Origin: Trichobilharzia regenti
Taxonomy: Eukaryota > Platyhelminthes > Trematoda > Strigeidida > Schistosomatidae
DNA length: 64,000 nt
NCBI GenBank assembly: GCA_944472135.2
Contig: OX235267.1
Span: 15,669,452-15,733,451 of the forward strand
Reading direction: 5' to 3'
The position numbers and the translations under genes were made by a program. Positions 32,756 to 44,914 of this stretch are shown piece after piece (positions within the stretch are counted from its first letter, which is position 1; each line of letters starts with the position of its first letter). The notes beneath the pieces are model-generated. The model was given only the letters and a program-made list of their open reading frames with translations. It was not told the DNA's origin and did not search any database.

Positions 32756-32877
32756 AGTTAATTGGTTGACGGTGACTAGCAGTGGAATCCAGAATGCTCA
32801 TTTCATTTTGAGACCGAGCACTTCGTTTCAATCAATCGACAGGAAACGTAAATTGAATTAAATAATTATTACACTAT
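32756..32877. mobile_element. SINE A fold-back fragment
   Basis: The left part (to ~32,808) is the post-hammerhead segment of SINE A in minus orientation (GACTAGCAGTGGAATCCAG). The right part is the 3' tail in plus orientation (GAGACCGAGCACTTCG to the end). The order, inverted body then forward tail, is the same as at 53,533 and 59,138. The hammerhead core is gone. Confidence 0.6.
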
Positions 32878-33255
32878 TTAGAAAGGATATTAAGACGTAT
32901 ATACTATAACTTGGAAACCAACTGAATATACGACGTTGAAATACTATCGGTCATGAGAAAACTGTAATTATCGTACTTATCTGAGATTTCACAGCTTATT
33001 AACTGACTGCGTTTCCCCATTACACATTGTTACATAGGCGAATTCACTTATACACTCTCAAACACAATTAGAATTAAAGTTGATTTATATTTTGTCATCG
33101 AGTTATTATTTCGGAGTATAACGAGTGAATGAATGAATGAGTGAATCATATGAAATGTGCAATATCTCTGAACTGTCAGAACATATTTTCAGATATTTAC
33201 AGTCGATTAGGCTAATTCGATGATAATGAAGTGGACAGTTTTTCCTTTCATAAAG
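32878..33255. other. No gene recognised
   Basis: AT-rich interval; a short GAAT repeat (about 33,128-33,146). Nothing else supported. Confidence 0.3.
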
Positions 33256-33945
33256 ATTTATTCTCTTATGATGGATAAAATTTTATTTTGATAAAGTCTC
33301 ACACAGTATTGTACATTAATATTTACTGATGATGACCACGTTTCGAACACTCCAATTTATTACTGCAGCTAATAATCATATCAAGGTAGGTACATACTCA
33401 CACAACTTTCTAACTTCGTGTATTCCCTATCATAGCAGATATCTCTATGGTCTGCTGAGAAAATATTGCTTTTAATACATTCACTTAATCCTACTCCAAA
33501 AATATGGTGGAGGTATGCGGGTGACACTTTCACTCACAGTGCTAAAAACAGAATATATCTCTAGTTTCTTCACACACACATATATACACTCACTAGTAAA
33601 GGGAATACAATTCACATTTGAATCGGAAAGTGAACGAGGAGAATTAGCTATGATGTTAGATTGTAAAATAAAACGAATAGAAGAAGGTAAACTGTGCACT
33701 AGCGTTTATAAAAAGCCAACTCATTCTGCTAATAGATATTTAGACTTAAATCCATCTCATCCGTTCGTTGTCTGTCTGTGAAGGCAAGATTAGTCAAGTG
33801 TCTGACGAACTAAGCAGTAGCACTAAGAAGAGCAAGAAAAGATGGTGATGAAATGAAACAGATAGAAATAGAAACGTTGGTGTTAAGTAACCATCATATA
33901 AGATTCATTAAGAAGATCAGAAAAGATCCAAAGCAAAATAAAAAT
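33256..33945 (+). pseudogene. PLE-delta fragment
   Basis: The first ~170 bases match the terminal-type sequence at 2,690-2,860, with GATGACCACGTTTCGA. The rest encodes, in broken frames, RT text corresponding to 3,350-3,515, then FTFESESERGELAMMLDCKI and SVYKKPTHSANRYLDLNPSHP, the fingers-to-thumb segment of this PLE group. It is truncated where PLE-alpha begins. Confidence 0.65.
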
Positions 33946-34961
33946 AAATAGCAGACTGCTTTATGGCCAGTTTGGAGAGTGGAGTTTTAAAATCAACAAT
34001 AAACAAATTAATACTATACAAAAGGTACGTTGACGATACCTTTATAGTCTGCTACGAGAACTCGGACTTCAACTGCATCTTACAAGAATTCAATAATTCC
34101 CATCCTTCGATTAAATTCACAATGGAGTTAGAAAGCGATTCAAAGATTCCATTTCTGGACGTGGAATTGACGAGCAGAGATGATGGAACCCTGAAGAGGT
34201 CCATCCACAGAAAACCGACATGGAATGGCCAACTAACGCATTTCTATAGTTGGATACCTCTGAGCCGAAAACGAGCCCTCATCAGCGCACTAACCCATCG
34301 CGTTAGAAAAATCTGCAGCAACGATTGCATGGAAGAGGAGCTCCTATTCCTCAAAAATATCCTGGCTCAAAATGGCTACCCGACACGTTTTGTCGAAAAG
34401 AACATGAAACCTAAACCTAAAAGAGAAGAATGCGATTCAGCGCCAAAGAAAACACTGTATCTAAATCTGAATTTCAAGGGAGATTTGGCAGCTGATATCC
34501 TGAAGAGGAGAATATCCAGCTCTCTAAAGAAGACCTTCCCTGCAGCAACACTAAGAGTGACATTCTCTAGCCGCCCAATACTTCGAAACAACACGAAGGA
34601 CAAACTTTCGCATATGACCAATTCAATGTGCATATACCAGTTCACTTGCTCGTGCGGAGCTAGGTACATAGGTCGTTGTATGCGCGTCCTCTCAAAACGT
34701 GTTAGAGAACACTACCCAGCGTGGCTGCAAAGAGGAGGCACCGGTTCAATCAGAAGTGCCATTATTGAACATCTGGTCAACACCTCCCACAAAATCTCAA
34801 CCGATTCTTTCAAAGTGATTTACAAAGTCAACAGAAACCTACCAAAAGCAATATGTTTCCGACTTCTTTGTACTGCAGAAGCCCTCGCAATATGCATCGA
34901 GAAGCCGGAGCTGTGTGTTCAAAAGAAGTTAGTCCAACCTCTACAACTACCATGGACCTAG
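33946..34961 (+). CDS. PLE-alpha RT C-terminal half and GIY-YIG, 5'-truncated
   Basis: An uninterrupted frame of ~335 codons begins inside RT (ADCFMASLESG; the ATG at 33,963 is internal). It has KRYVDDTFIVC with intact catalytic Asp pair, HPSIKFTMELESDSKIPFLD, KPTWNGQLTHF, the connector KKTLYLNLNFKGDLAADIL and RISSSLKKTFPAATLRVTFS, then the endonuclease core YQFTCSCGARYIGRCMRVLSKRVREHYP and the C-terminus LCVQKKLVQPLQLPW. All GIY-YIG landmarks are readable. As RT motifs A and B are missing, it is not autonomous. It is the best-preserved PLE 3' half in the window. Confidence 0.85.
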
Positions 34962-35885
34962 CTTGGTATGTTCCCTTTGTTTCCGTCTTTTTTTTCTCTT
35001 CCTCGTCTGTTTTCGTTCTTGTTTTTTCCTTTAGAGCATTTTTCGTTCGCTGTGTGTCTGATTCTTAGTCCCTCAATCTTCGTTTAATCCACCTAATTTT
35101 TTTTCAGCTATAAAAACAGTTATTTTAAGTTTGTTTCCATGCTTTCCCTGTTCACATTTATAATTCGTTTGAAATAACTATTTTACAATTATATCTTAAT
35201 ATTGTGCAATTTTTGTGTTTCTAAGGCTTTTGTAATCTATATTCACACGTCCTAACTTTCATTTCAGGCTCAAATTATTTTTTCAGTTAAAAAAACTAGT
35301 TATTTTAATTTTGTTTCCATACTCCTCCTGATCACACTTGTAATCCGTTTAGAATAACCATTCTACAATTATATTCTAATCCTGTGTAATTTTTGTTTCT
35401 ATGCCTCTTGTAATCTATATTCATACCTCCTAACTAACATGTCAAGTTGAAAATTTTGATTTCAATTTGTTTCCATGCTCATTTTGTTCACACCTGTAGT
35501 TCGTCCTATCCCTGCGTTTCTAAACCTCTTGTAATTCATATCAAGTCGAAAATAATTATCACCTTCGATTCGCCTTTAAAATTATTTCTCCAGTTATCAA
35601 ATATTAATTTTTTGCATACGTTGTAACTATTTTCTAATCCTATGAAATCTTGTCTCTAAGCCTCTTGTAATCTATATTCGTACCTTCAAACTATCATATC
35701 AAGTTGAAAATTATTATCACCTTCGTTACTATGTGAAATTAAACAAATAATAATTCTATCCATGTTAAAATAATCTATATAAATGCGATTGTACAGCTTT
35801 TGAGAATGAAATCGCCGAAAAGATATCTTTGCTGAACTTCGTGTTCTCTTCTTTCTAATGTCCATATGGGTATTTTCCAAGAACT
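34962..35885 (+). repeat. PLE-alpha 3' untranslated and terminal region
   Basis: T-rich non-coding sequence with internal repeats (CTCTTGTAATCTATATTC recurs around 35,230, 35,405 and 35,660). It ends with AATGCGATTGTACAGC (about 35,781-35,796) and a block CGCCGAAAAGATATCTT, in which GAA is followed by a 10-bp palindrome AAGATATCTT. Similar closing blocks occur in other PLE-alpha copies. Confidence 0.6.
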
Positions 35886-36488
35886 AATAATAATCACATA
35901 AATAAGACAGAATATAAGGCATCTACAGTTGTTTAAGGGTATCACCAGGGGACATCTGAGAAGAGCTTCACCGTGGGATTCTTAATCAAGAAGGAATTAG
36001 GTTGGTTGCATTTCAACCTACAAAATCACTCAGGTAGGACAAGATCTGTAGACAATTTAAAGGATCCTGTAAATTGACTCAATTAGACAGAGTAATATAA
36101 TTTACAAAATGCCTTGCGATGACTATACGATCAACAACATAAGCGAAAACAGTAGATCAGGAGTAGTCACATTATCAGAACATAAGAATTTAGTGGCTAA
36201 GGTTTGAATGATTGGCCTGGTGAAGATAAGTAATTTAGAAAAAAGCTCAGCAGTTGCACTGCATGCATTAACACAACCACACAATATAGTTGTTGGAACA
36301 GAATCAAAATTCTAAGAAGTAATCTAGGTAGGCAGGGGAAGAGCGAGAAAGGTTGATTACTGAATCCTTGTTCACTGAGTCTACGCCAAAACATCTATTA
36401 GAAAGGACTCAACGCAAATACCAAAAATATGGAAGATATTATAACCACCAGTCAAATCAAAGGATAATAGTGCTATTACGAGTTTGAC
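35886..36488. other. No gene recognised
   Basis: About 600 bases with no recognised frame or repeat motif. Confidence 0.35.
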
Positions 36489-36725
36489 CATGGACTCATA
36501 TCATTTAGAGAACCATTGAAAACTGGCACTCGAGTACTGGACAGCTGTTTCATCCTAGTTTAGGAATCATTGACAGTACGCACCCGCCACCAGGGTTCGA
36601 ACCCAGGACCTTCCGGTTACAAGACAAGCTAGCTCGTATACGGTTCAGCCACTGGACCCTATTCAATGGCTAGTCCATGATTTTTAACATCTTCGAGTTC
36701 GTGACTTTAGCGGGACTTGCACCAA
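36489..36725 (-). mobile_element. SINE B partial copy
   Basis: Minus-strand tRNA-like head with B box GGTTCGAACCC and the body down to the tail (TGGTTCTCTAAATGATATG). The hammerhead remnant at about 36,533-36,581 retains ACTAGGATGAAACAGCTGTC, but the 5' core is replaced by TCAATGATTCC, as in the copy at 6,741. This suggests a subfamily that lost the ribozyme core. Confidence 0.7.
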
Positions 36726-36884
36726 CTACCGATTTAATTTCTGGTATGAGGTCATCTAGCAATACTTTTGATACTGCATCACAAAACTTAGGTCCAAGTG
36801 TCAAGATTGGCGTTTGAATTGTTACTTCATTCAATAGCATTCAATAGCACCGATGTCTGTATACCAGTCCGTTCTCTAAAAAAC

Positions 36885-37925
36885 CTGTTACTATGATCCA
36901 CTTTCAACGTTTACATTAGTTTCAACAACGAACTATACTGGTGAATATATGTAGTAGCTATGGGTTCTCCTCTAAAATCTCTCTTGGCCGACTAGTTTAT
37001 GGCTAGACTAGGAAACAACTCCTTATCATCAACTGTCGACGATCTCCTTCTCTACAAGAGATACATAAATGATAATTTTATTATTCAATTCTTCAATAAC
37101 GCCCACCCAAACATAGATTTCACCTTAGAAGTTGAGTCTAACTCAGTGTCTTATTTCCTCGACGTTCAACTGCGAATGAATTTCTGATAACTCACTAGTA
37201 AGATCCACCTAAAAGAAACCCATATGGAACCTACAGTTTATCAACTTTCAAAATTGTGTTCCTCTAAGCAGAAAGAGAAACCTCATATACTCTCTTTCCT
37301 CAAGAATCCGAAAAATTTGCACTTAAGTGTCAATCGATGAAGAATTACAAAATCTTCGAGAGAACTAGACAGAAAATAAATTCCCACCCAGATTCATAGG
37401 TAAGAGTCGAAAACTAAAGGAAATACCTGAAAACTTCTAAGTCGCCTCAAAAAGACGCTGATACTTAACTTCAAATTCAAAAGTGATATCGAAGTGGAAC
37501 TTCAGGATAGATAACTTCCAAAGTCTCTCAATAAAATATACTTTGCCACCACTCTACGAGTAACATTTTCATGCAAGAAACTCATTTGGGAATTTCAATA
37601 TGCATATACCAGTTCATTTTGGGATACACATGAGTCCAATTGTAAAACGTGCTGGAGAACACTATCCAGCATGGTCAGCAAGAGGAAAACGCAAGGATGT
37701 ACACAGTTTGGTAAGAGAACATCTGGTGAACTCAGACTACTGAAACCCATTTGAAAACGCCTTCAAAGTCATCATGTACAAGGTCCAACCAAACCTCTCT
37801 CACTAAGGGAGGGTAATCATTGCATTTAGAAATAGTCAAGGCACTGGTGATTCAAAAACTGAAACTCACGCTGTGTTTTCAAAAGAAACACGTCCAGCCA
37901 TCTTCCCTGACATGGTCATCGTGAA
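36885..37925 (+). pseudogene. PLE-alpha RT/GIY-YIG remnant
   Basis: Plus-strand text: MARLGNNSLSSTVDDLLLYK, RYINDNFII (catalytic YVDD changed to YIND), NNAHPNIDFTLEVESNSVSY, FLDVQL, then frameshifted connector and endonuclease text (VKRAGEHYPAWSARGKRKD) and a C-terminus near 37,870-37,925. Loss of an active-site Asp and several stops mark it as dead. Confidence 0.7.
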
Positions 37926-38309
37926 TGGTCAGTTACACCAATATCACCTTTCTCATCCAAACTTCCTGTTTGTTTCTGTTATTTTTACGTTGTTTTTAAT
38001 TCCTATCTGCATTACTAGATTTGGTTGCTGTCTTTTGTTTTTGTATATGTCTAAAGTTCCTACCTATTTTGTTATTTCATGCAGCCTGTTCAAACTATAT
38101 TGTTATTAATGAGTCCTTAATGTGGAATTTGCACAAACAGTACAGTAATTATGATCTTACCATGTCTGTATTACACTTTGTAATTTTATTGTTCTGACCT
38201 TTCACCTCTGACGCATTCTCACACATATGTTATAAATAGACGAATGAACAGCCTAGTCACTGACCTGTATCACCTAAGAACAGTGGTTTCACTAGGTTTT
38301 AATACAATG
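37926..38309 (+). repeat. PLE-alpha 3' untranslated/terminal region
   Basis: T-rich non-coding DNA after the coding remnant. Its order of motifs is seen inverted at 40,700-40,850 and 53,100-53,270 (for example AAATCTAATAATACAGA there and its complement here). It ends where a different terminal repeat starts at 38,310. Confidence 0.5.
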
Positions 38310-38470
38310 AAGGTTTTTGTATTTCCCAAATGAATTAAAAACAAAACAATATTGTTTTTACTGACGTCTCGCTATTTAATGTTAATAGCTTTATCAAAGT
38401 ATTATTAAACCGGAATTTACAAAATCTCAGCATATATATAACAAAGAGTTAAGGGTGAGAATCAGGCCAC
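38310..38470 (-). repeat. PLE terminal repeat with U3/A8 hammerhead-like motif
   Basis: Minus-strand block 38,359-38,401 reads TACT, TTGATAA, a stem-loop with AGCTATT...AATAGC, then GAGACGTC and AGTA. Related copies are at 40,001, 40,365, 46,904 and 47,448. This copy has lost one core A (GAGAC for GAAAC). It forms an inverted pair with 39,955-40,180 around the RTE insertion. Confidence 0.55.
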
Positions 38471-38837
38471 AAAATTGGTTTTTAACAATATTGAAATAAT
38501 CCAGAAAAACTTCAGGAATCACAAAGAACGTCTAACATTAGAAGCACTTTATATCAAGTGGAATTCAAATTGCCTGAATAGGTATGATGGACTAAAACAG
38601 AATCTGATCTGTTTAAAACACCTTCCTGCCCCATGAAGTGACAAAATCAACACAAATGTGATAAGCAAGTTCACTATGTTAACACACACTACTTTTATAA
38701 TTTTACACACTAATCAAATCCAACAATCTACACCTAATTCTGTTATCTTTGCCAATTGACCAATGTGACAACGAAAAACGACGCCGGACAGACGAACGAT
38801 GATCAAGTTAGTCAACTTTACTTTGATATCATATTAT
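38471..38837. other. No gene recognised
   Basis: Interval between a PLE terminal repeat and an RTE insertion. It ends with text (CGAACGATGATCAAGTTAG) similar to 46,843-46,860, so it may be further PLE terminal sequence. Confidence 0.35.
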
Positions 38838-39838
38838 TATTATATTCTTTAATTCCTACAGGAACATAGGGCTTCAGCTGCGTATCTCCATTGCCTTCTG
38901 TTTTCTGCCAACTTTTTTACCCCGCTCCAAGTCTGCCCACATGCTTTCATCTCCTCTTCACATGACCTCCTCCAAGTTACACTTGCACTGACGACCACCT
39001 CGCCACTTCCCTTTCGGGTTCCACTCGAGCGATGGCTTGTCTGGTGATGTCACTTGATGGCTTCCTCAGCGTATGGCCAATCCATCTCCATTTCTTCCTA
39101 CTTATTTGTTTCACAATCTGTTCCTGGTTGGTTCGCTCCCAGAGGTCTCTGTTGCTGATCTTTTCTGGCCGGCCATCTGATCTTGGGTAGTATTGAGCGA
39201 AGACAACTGTTGGTGAAGGTCTGTAGTTTGTTTGAGATGCTCTTTATGACGAGCTGGCCAAGTCTCTGATCCGTATAGTAGTACTGACTGACTTCACATT
39301 GGAGTTGAAAATCCGGATCTTATTTTTGATGCTGAGTGCTGTTAACCTCCACACAGACTTGTGAGTAATGAAAGCTTGTCTCGCTTTTCCGATCCTCGCT
39401 GCTTCAATATCGTCGTCAGCTCCGTTCGTCTGTAGTTGAAACGATACTTCCCAGGTCGGTAGGTAAAGGAGGTTGTTTCTTTCAGGTTCCTCCCATTTAT
39501 ACTGATTGTTGTCTGTTGTTGTTGCTGTGGCTGTTGGTGTTGGCCAGGAATCTTCATCACCACATCTGTTTTCTCTATGTTCATTTGAAGTGACGTCCTA
39601 TCTTTGATGCTTCTTCTGCCAACTTGTTACTTTTCACTTGCATATCTTCCAGTTTGTGGGAAATCAGACATATATCATCGGCGAAGTCCAGATCCTCCAA
39701 GTGTTTTGTGTGAGTCCATTTTATGCCTGTTTCCTCATTTTCGGTTTTCTGTTGCATTATCCAATCTACTGCAATCAGGAAGATCATTGGCGATAATAGG
39801 CAGCCTTGCCTGACTCCCATCCTCACTTCCAAGTTTTC
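38838..39838 (-). pseudogene. RTE-type RT C-terminal half
   Basis: Minus-strand frames give VRMGVRQGCLLSPMIFLIAV, WTHTKHLEDLDFADDICLIS (catalytic FADD intact), then, frameshifted, IDKTDVVMKIPGQHQ, ISINGRNLKETTSFTY and the C-terminal [16 protein letters not shown] segment, ending with GCCCTATGTTCCTGTAGGAA and an ATA tail at about 38,838-38,870. It matches the copy at 14,121 closely by eye. It is 5'-truncated just before RT motif B. Confidence 0.8.
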
Positions 39839-39954
39839 CGTAACATAACAGATGTATTATTACCTTTGTTATTTGGTTTAGTGATCTTTGCTACTATTTT
39901 GACTTTCTATACATCCCTTAAACTTGACTTAAGTCTGTTTTCTCACCCTTTAAC

Positions 39955-40180
39955 TCTTTGTTATGTTTACGCTGAGATTTTGTAAATTCCGGTTTAATGA
40001 CACTTTGATACAGCTATTAGCATTAAATAGCGAAACGTCAGTAAAAACAATATTGTTTTGTTTTCAATTTATTGGGAAATACAAAAACATTTATTATAAT
40101 AAATATCATACACCCAATACCCAAATTTTTTCAAACCGTTAAAAGTGAACTTGGTTTGGACATATATAAGGTTTTAATAT
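39955..40180 (+). repeat. PLE terminal repeat with U3/A8 hammerhead-like motif
   Basis: Plus-strand counterpart of 38,310-38,470. The motif at 40,001-40,043 reads CACT, TTGATAC, the AGCTATT...AATAGC stem, GAAACGTC and AGTA. The 3' part of the core (GAAAC) and the cleavage triplet GTC are intact. Confidence 0.55.
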
Positions 40181-40314
40181 ATATCACATATTCTCTAAAA
40201 TGAATGTGAAAGGCACCCAGTGTGTAGCCATAAGGTAATTGCGTATGTCTGCACCAAGTTCACTCTTAACAATTTGAAAATAATTTAGTATTGAGTACAT
40301 AATATTGATTATTA

Positions 40315-41410
40315 AAAAAGCTTTTGTATTTCTCAATGAATGGAAAACAAAACGATATTTTGTGTACTAACGTTTCGCTGTTTTATGCTGCTGCTAATAG
40401 CTTTATGAAAGTAGTATTATCAAAGAGACGGTTGCAGCGAAGAAGCAAATATTCTTTTCGACGAAGTTATCAATTAGGAGTCTGTACATTCATGTATTTA
40501 TATATTACATTCGTGAGAAAGTTCCAGAATTATTACCCGTCAGAGATCAGATTAAGAAAATTACTCAGTGTAATAAACAGAAGATAGATAGGTAGCGGAA
40601 CTATTCTAGGAATATTTCAGGTCAAAGGTCAAATTAAAAATTACAATGTGTAATAATCAGGAAGATCAGGTAGAAAAGACAAAATAGGATTAAAATTACT
40701 AGAAAACTAGTCAGTTTGTATAATTACTGGTTAAGGATGTAGTAGTATTAACGAAATGGGTAGGAGGTTCGGACATATAAAAATAAAAACAGTAACCAAA
40801 TCTAATAATACAGACAGGGATCTAAAAGATAAATATAACAAATAAAGGGGAGTCTGGACAAAAAAGACGGTAATAATGTAACAACAGAAGACTAGGGCGA
40901 AGCAACAGATCGTTTTATTATGAAAATCAACACGTATTTATACATATTTCACATACATTATTATAGCTTATGCAACTAGACAAGCGCAGTCATCTGATTG
41001 GTTGTTTATCAGAAGTTAGGCAGACAAACGCAGGCTTCGGATTGGTTGTTTCGGGATTCCTCGACAAATAGAGTTCTCTATCTGCGAATCATATTTTGCC
41101 ACGTTAACTTTGCTGTGATTGGTTGTTAAATCAGCCTTGTACATATTTTCTCACGGCCTGCTCTCACCACAATAGGATAGTCATCATTGGTGAGACTGAA
41201 TTTTCATGATGGCCACGGTAGGGACAACGGTTGGATGTATTTCTTTTGAACACACACAGTAGGCTTGAGATTTTGGATGGCCTGCTATTTCTAGATGTTT
41301 TGATTTCACTCTATGGTAGGTAGGACCGGATCTGATACATGTCTTTGAAAGACTTTTCACATGGGACTGAGTGCTCACAATTTACCAGATGCTCTGTTAT
41401 CCAACTGTGT
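40315..41410 (-). pseudogene. PLE-alpha 3' end: C-terminal fragment and terminal region
   Basis: The minus strand from 41,410 gives WITEHLVNCEHSVPCEKSFK, then the PLE C-terminal text LLCVFKRNTSNRC near 41,240. The following 3' region (41,150 down to 40,420) shares blocks with 52,940-53,270, including GTACAGACTCC. A U3/A8-type terminal motif (40,365-40,413, core TTCATAA, cleavage triplet GTT) lies at its end and is decayed. Confidence 0.55.
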
Positions 41411-42059
41411 ACTCCTTAGCGTTCTCCATTTCCATGATTTGAAAGGCAGTATGAATAAACCAGAATTTACAAAATCCATTCAGCTTATATACAGCAATTT
41501 AATCAACTTTCTTCTGCATGAGGTAATGTTTTGAAAAAAATTTCTACATTGTCAATTTGGTCATTTCTTTGAGATCACAAAATAAGTAGTGTGGACTAAT
41601 TCTCCAATTTGTAGATCTAGAGATAATTATTTTTCAAGCTTTACAAGTTCAGCGGAACTTCTCGGTAGTCAACAAAGTGCTCTACGGTGCTCATTTCTTC
41701 CGTTCTTCGTTTCTTGCAAAGCATTTTCCAAATATCTCATCCTAGACTATGGATCCTTTCTGTCACGGACCTATCGCTTATTGACATGATCTACTTGACA
41801 GCCGAAATGACCGAGTGGACTGGCACATAGATATAAGGACGAACGCATTGAAGAAGAATCTAACTGATAGGCTAAATACGCCTATTCATCCGTGATGGTA
41901 CATTCCTCTTCACTGAACTAATTTATTATGAAAAGACAAAGACTCCCTCCTGTGACTATTAGGATAAGATTTTTAATAGGAAAAATTGCATCATATTTAT
42001 ACAATTTTTGCCAAACTGAAACCGCCCCAGGGCAATGGAAATGCATTGTTCTGATTGAT
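41411..42059. other. No gene recognised
   Basis: Contains GAATTTACAAAATCC (41,469-41,483), a scrap similar to the U3/A8 terminal repeat flank. Otherwise nothing recognised. Confidence 0.35.
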
Positions 42060-42600
42060 TGGCAACTCACATAAAAAGAAACATAAAACGTGAGGAAACT
42101 TTTCTCTCCGACGATCATTTTCATATGCTGTACAGTCAAAATTAGATTTATAAATTATATTATATAAATTATGTTCAATAATAAAACTAATCACATACTC
42201 GTAAAGTTTGTCCTCGAAAAAAGTATTACGTAATGTAAAATGTAGTCTAGACAGAGTGATTAATTGGAAGTTTTAAAAAGAGGACAGAAGATGCCGTGAC
42301 ATAATAAGTGTGAGAAAATGACTAATCAATATAGTTGCGTTGAGTGGAGAAGAACCAATGGAAAGAAGACCAAGTGCATTTTCATAAAATCTGTATGGCA
42401 ATGCGGAGTTATTAGTGAATAGTAGTAGAGTGATAATAAAACAAGGATGATGAGAATGATCATAGTAAAAGGAAGTGAAATATATTGAGAACGTTACTGT
42501 GGCCACAGCCCGGTGATGAGGAAATGTATGTGGGGGTTGTGAACTCAGGAGTCCAGTTATAGATGCCGATAAGAAGATGTATGACAAAGGATAGCTTCAT
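42060..42600 (-). repeat. PLE-alpha terminal region, inverted 5' copy
   Basis: Minus-strand copy of the region at 44,096-44,735: shared blocks include the GTACAGC segment (about 42,128-42,135), the ACTAATCAATATAGTTGCGTT segment and AACGTTACTGTGGCCA. It lies upstream of the plus-strand coding part, so this PLE-alpha has inverted ends. Confidence 0.65.
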
Positions 42601-42639
42601 TGACAAATTCGACTCCATCGATTCAATGAAAGATTTCAG

Positions 42640-43606
42640 TGTGTTTGAAAGAATAATGCTTTAACCAGATGTCATCCCGCTATTTACAAGCATCCTACTG
42701 ACCGAGATAATATGCTTCATCGGTGATTAGATTGAAACCAGCAACCTAGAATTTCTTCTTACGATGAAATACCTGGAGAGACTACGTTTCAGATGTACTT
42801 TTATTATCCACTTCGAATTCAATGAACAGTTCTATGTACCGAAAGATGGTGTAGCCATGCAGTCTCCTCTCGGTTCACTACTAGCTAACTGTTTCATGGC
42901 GAGTCTTAAAAAACAACATCCTCGATCCTATGAACAGTCAACTGCACTGATATAAGATGTGTTTATAATATGTGATGAAAAAGTTAATTTAGAGCATATC
43001 TTCAAAACCTTTAACGTGACACACCCGTCAATAAAATTCTTCCTAGAACGTGAATCAAACATGGCATTTCCATTCTCGGATGTACTATCTACCAAAAGAC
43101 AATATTGCACGATCCAAAGAACAATATATCACAAGCCAACATGGAAAGAACAGTTCATCAACTTCTAGAGTTTCGTCCCACTGGTCCGAAAGCAGAAGCT
43201 AATACGCGCATTAAGTTCAAGGATTCGAAAAATCGGTTCGGAAGACTAGATGCAGTAAGAATTAAATTCATTACGTGAAGTCCTACTAGAGAACGGACAT
43301 CCATCAAAATTAATCAACGAAAACATAAAAAAAGCCTACGTCGCCAAAAATCACAACTGTTCGGAAAAAACCTCTCTTCATTAAACTGGAATTCATAGGT
43401 GACATCGAAGAAGAATTTCTCAGAAAACGCCTTTCTAAATGTTTGAAGAAGACATTTCAGCGGACACCTACGTACCACCTTCTCAAAGGAAAAGATACCG
43501 CTTTTGGGTATTTATCAGTTTACTTGTCCCTGTGGAGCAAAGTATATCTGTTGTACGCAACGCGAATCAGCAAATGTATTCTGAAACATTGTCTAGCTTT
43601 GCTAGC
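42640..43606 (+). pseudogene. PLE-alpha RT remnant (left of SINE C)
   Basis: Plus-strand text: LFTSILLTEIICFIG (motif A side), YLERLRFRCTFIIHFEFNEQ, VPKDGVAMQSPLGSLLANCF (motif B), then FIICDEKVNLEHIFKTFNVT, HPSIKFFLERES, KPTWKEQF, and frameshifted connector. The stretch with the YVDD box is replaced by TALI-stop-DVF. It runs into the endonuclease core, where a SINE C interrupts it. Confidence 0.7.
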
Positions 43607-43616
43607 TAGCCAGAGG

Positions 43617-43855
43617 TTGTTCTATTCCTTCTTGATCCCAGTGGAACATAGGGCTCTAAGATAGAGGCTTGAAGTTTCCGTAGCAGTGTTTATTTTTACA
43701 GGATGGGGTTGCTAGCCTCATGTCAAACCTACCCTCGTTCCCAGCTTTTTTACTTACTGGTTTAGTGAGGTAAAGGAGTGCGTCGGTCGGGGACCGGACC
43801 CTGGACCATATGAATGGTCGGCGAGAGTCCTAACCACTGTGCCACCGACGCACAT
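43617..43855 (-). mobile_element. SINE C with 10-bp target duplication
   Basis: TAGCCAGAGG occurs at 43,607-43,616 and 43,856-43,865, bordering the element. Minus-strand reading starts with a tRNA-like head (GCGTCGGTGGCACAGTGGTT, B box-like GGTCCGGTCCC), then the body and a 3' tail with GCCCTATGTTCCACTGGGAT. The tail resembles the RTE tail GCCCTATGTTCCTCTAGGAA. No hammerhead core is present. Confidence 0.8.
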
Positions 43856-43865
43856 TAGCCAGAGG

Positions 43866-44095
43866 AGAAAGGAAGAATATCAGCTGCTCCATCTTCGAAT
43901 ACCTTGTCAACTCCGGACATCGAGCACCCCTTACCACATGAATGCTTCACAGTGCCACTACACAGAGTCCCTCAATATCGTATGAAAGGACTTCGAAGAC
44001 GCCATCTACACACAGCTGAATCATTGCCTATTCTGGATCTGAAACCGGACCTATGCATTCGTGCATCACATACATTAACTCGCCACCCTACCGTG
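43866..44095 (+). pseudogene. PLE-alpha GIY-YIG remnant (right of SINE C)
   Basis: Continues the frame interrupted by SINE C: EYLVNSGHRAPLTT, then DFEDAIYTQLNHCLFWI and the end near 44,090. Stops are present. Confidence 0.6.
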
Positions 44096-44735
44096 GCCAA
44101 AGTAACGTTCTCACTACCATTTTGTTTTCTTATTATGCAATTTTACGATTTTTATTATTATTATTCTCATCATCCGTATTTCATTATCCCTCTATTACTG
44201 TTTATTAATGACGTTGCGTTTACATACAAATTTTACATTGGAACAGTTTATCGTCTTTCCACTGGTTCTTGTCCACTCAATGCAACTATATTGATAATTC
44301 ATTTTCTCACACTTATTACATCACGGCATCTTATTTTTTTGATTACAGCTTGAATCCACACTGTAATTTCGGTACAAATATGGAATTTTCACCATGGATA
44401 TCGGTAGCCTAAATTTCGCAGGCCGACCATAGATATCAGGTGTGCGTCGGCAGGAGATCGAACCTCGGACCATGTGCATGGTCGGCGAGAGTCCTAACCA
44501 CTGTGCCGCCGACGCATAGCTCTCTTTTTATAATTTACAATTAGTCACCTCTTCTAGACTACAACTTACCTTAAGTAATACGTTTTTCGAGGGAACATTT
44601 TACGAGTATGCGATTAATCTTAATTACTGAATACAATTTATGTAACATAATTTAATAAATCTAATTGTGACTGTACATCGTTGAAAAGAAAATTTTCTTC
44701 GCGATTTACGTCTTCTTTTTATTTCTCCATATTGG
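44096..44735 (+). repeat. PLE-alpha terminal region with nested SINE C head
   Basis: Plus-strand counterpart of 42,060-42,600. A head-only SINE C copy on the minus strand (about 44,420-44,517; B box GGTTCGATCTC) interrupts it. The end has ACTGTACATCG then GAAAAGAAAATTTTCTTCG, where GAA is followed by the palindrome AAGAAAATTTTCTT. Confidence 0.6.
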
Positions 44736-44914
44736 AATATTTCGTTCATTGAATGACGACTGGGCTAAGGTGGGTAGAAAGTAAATATTCTGATTGATTG
44801 GAGATTTGATGGAGACCAAGGTGAGTAGAAGATTATGAAATTTTATAGTGATCCGATTACACGTTGAATCAGATGATGAATTATGAGATGACTTCATTTT
44901 TCAGCGGATTCCTC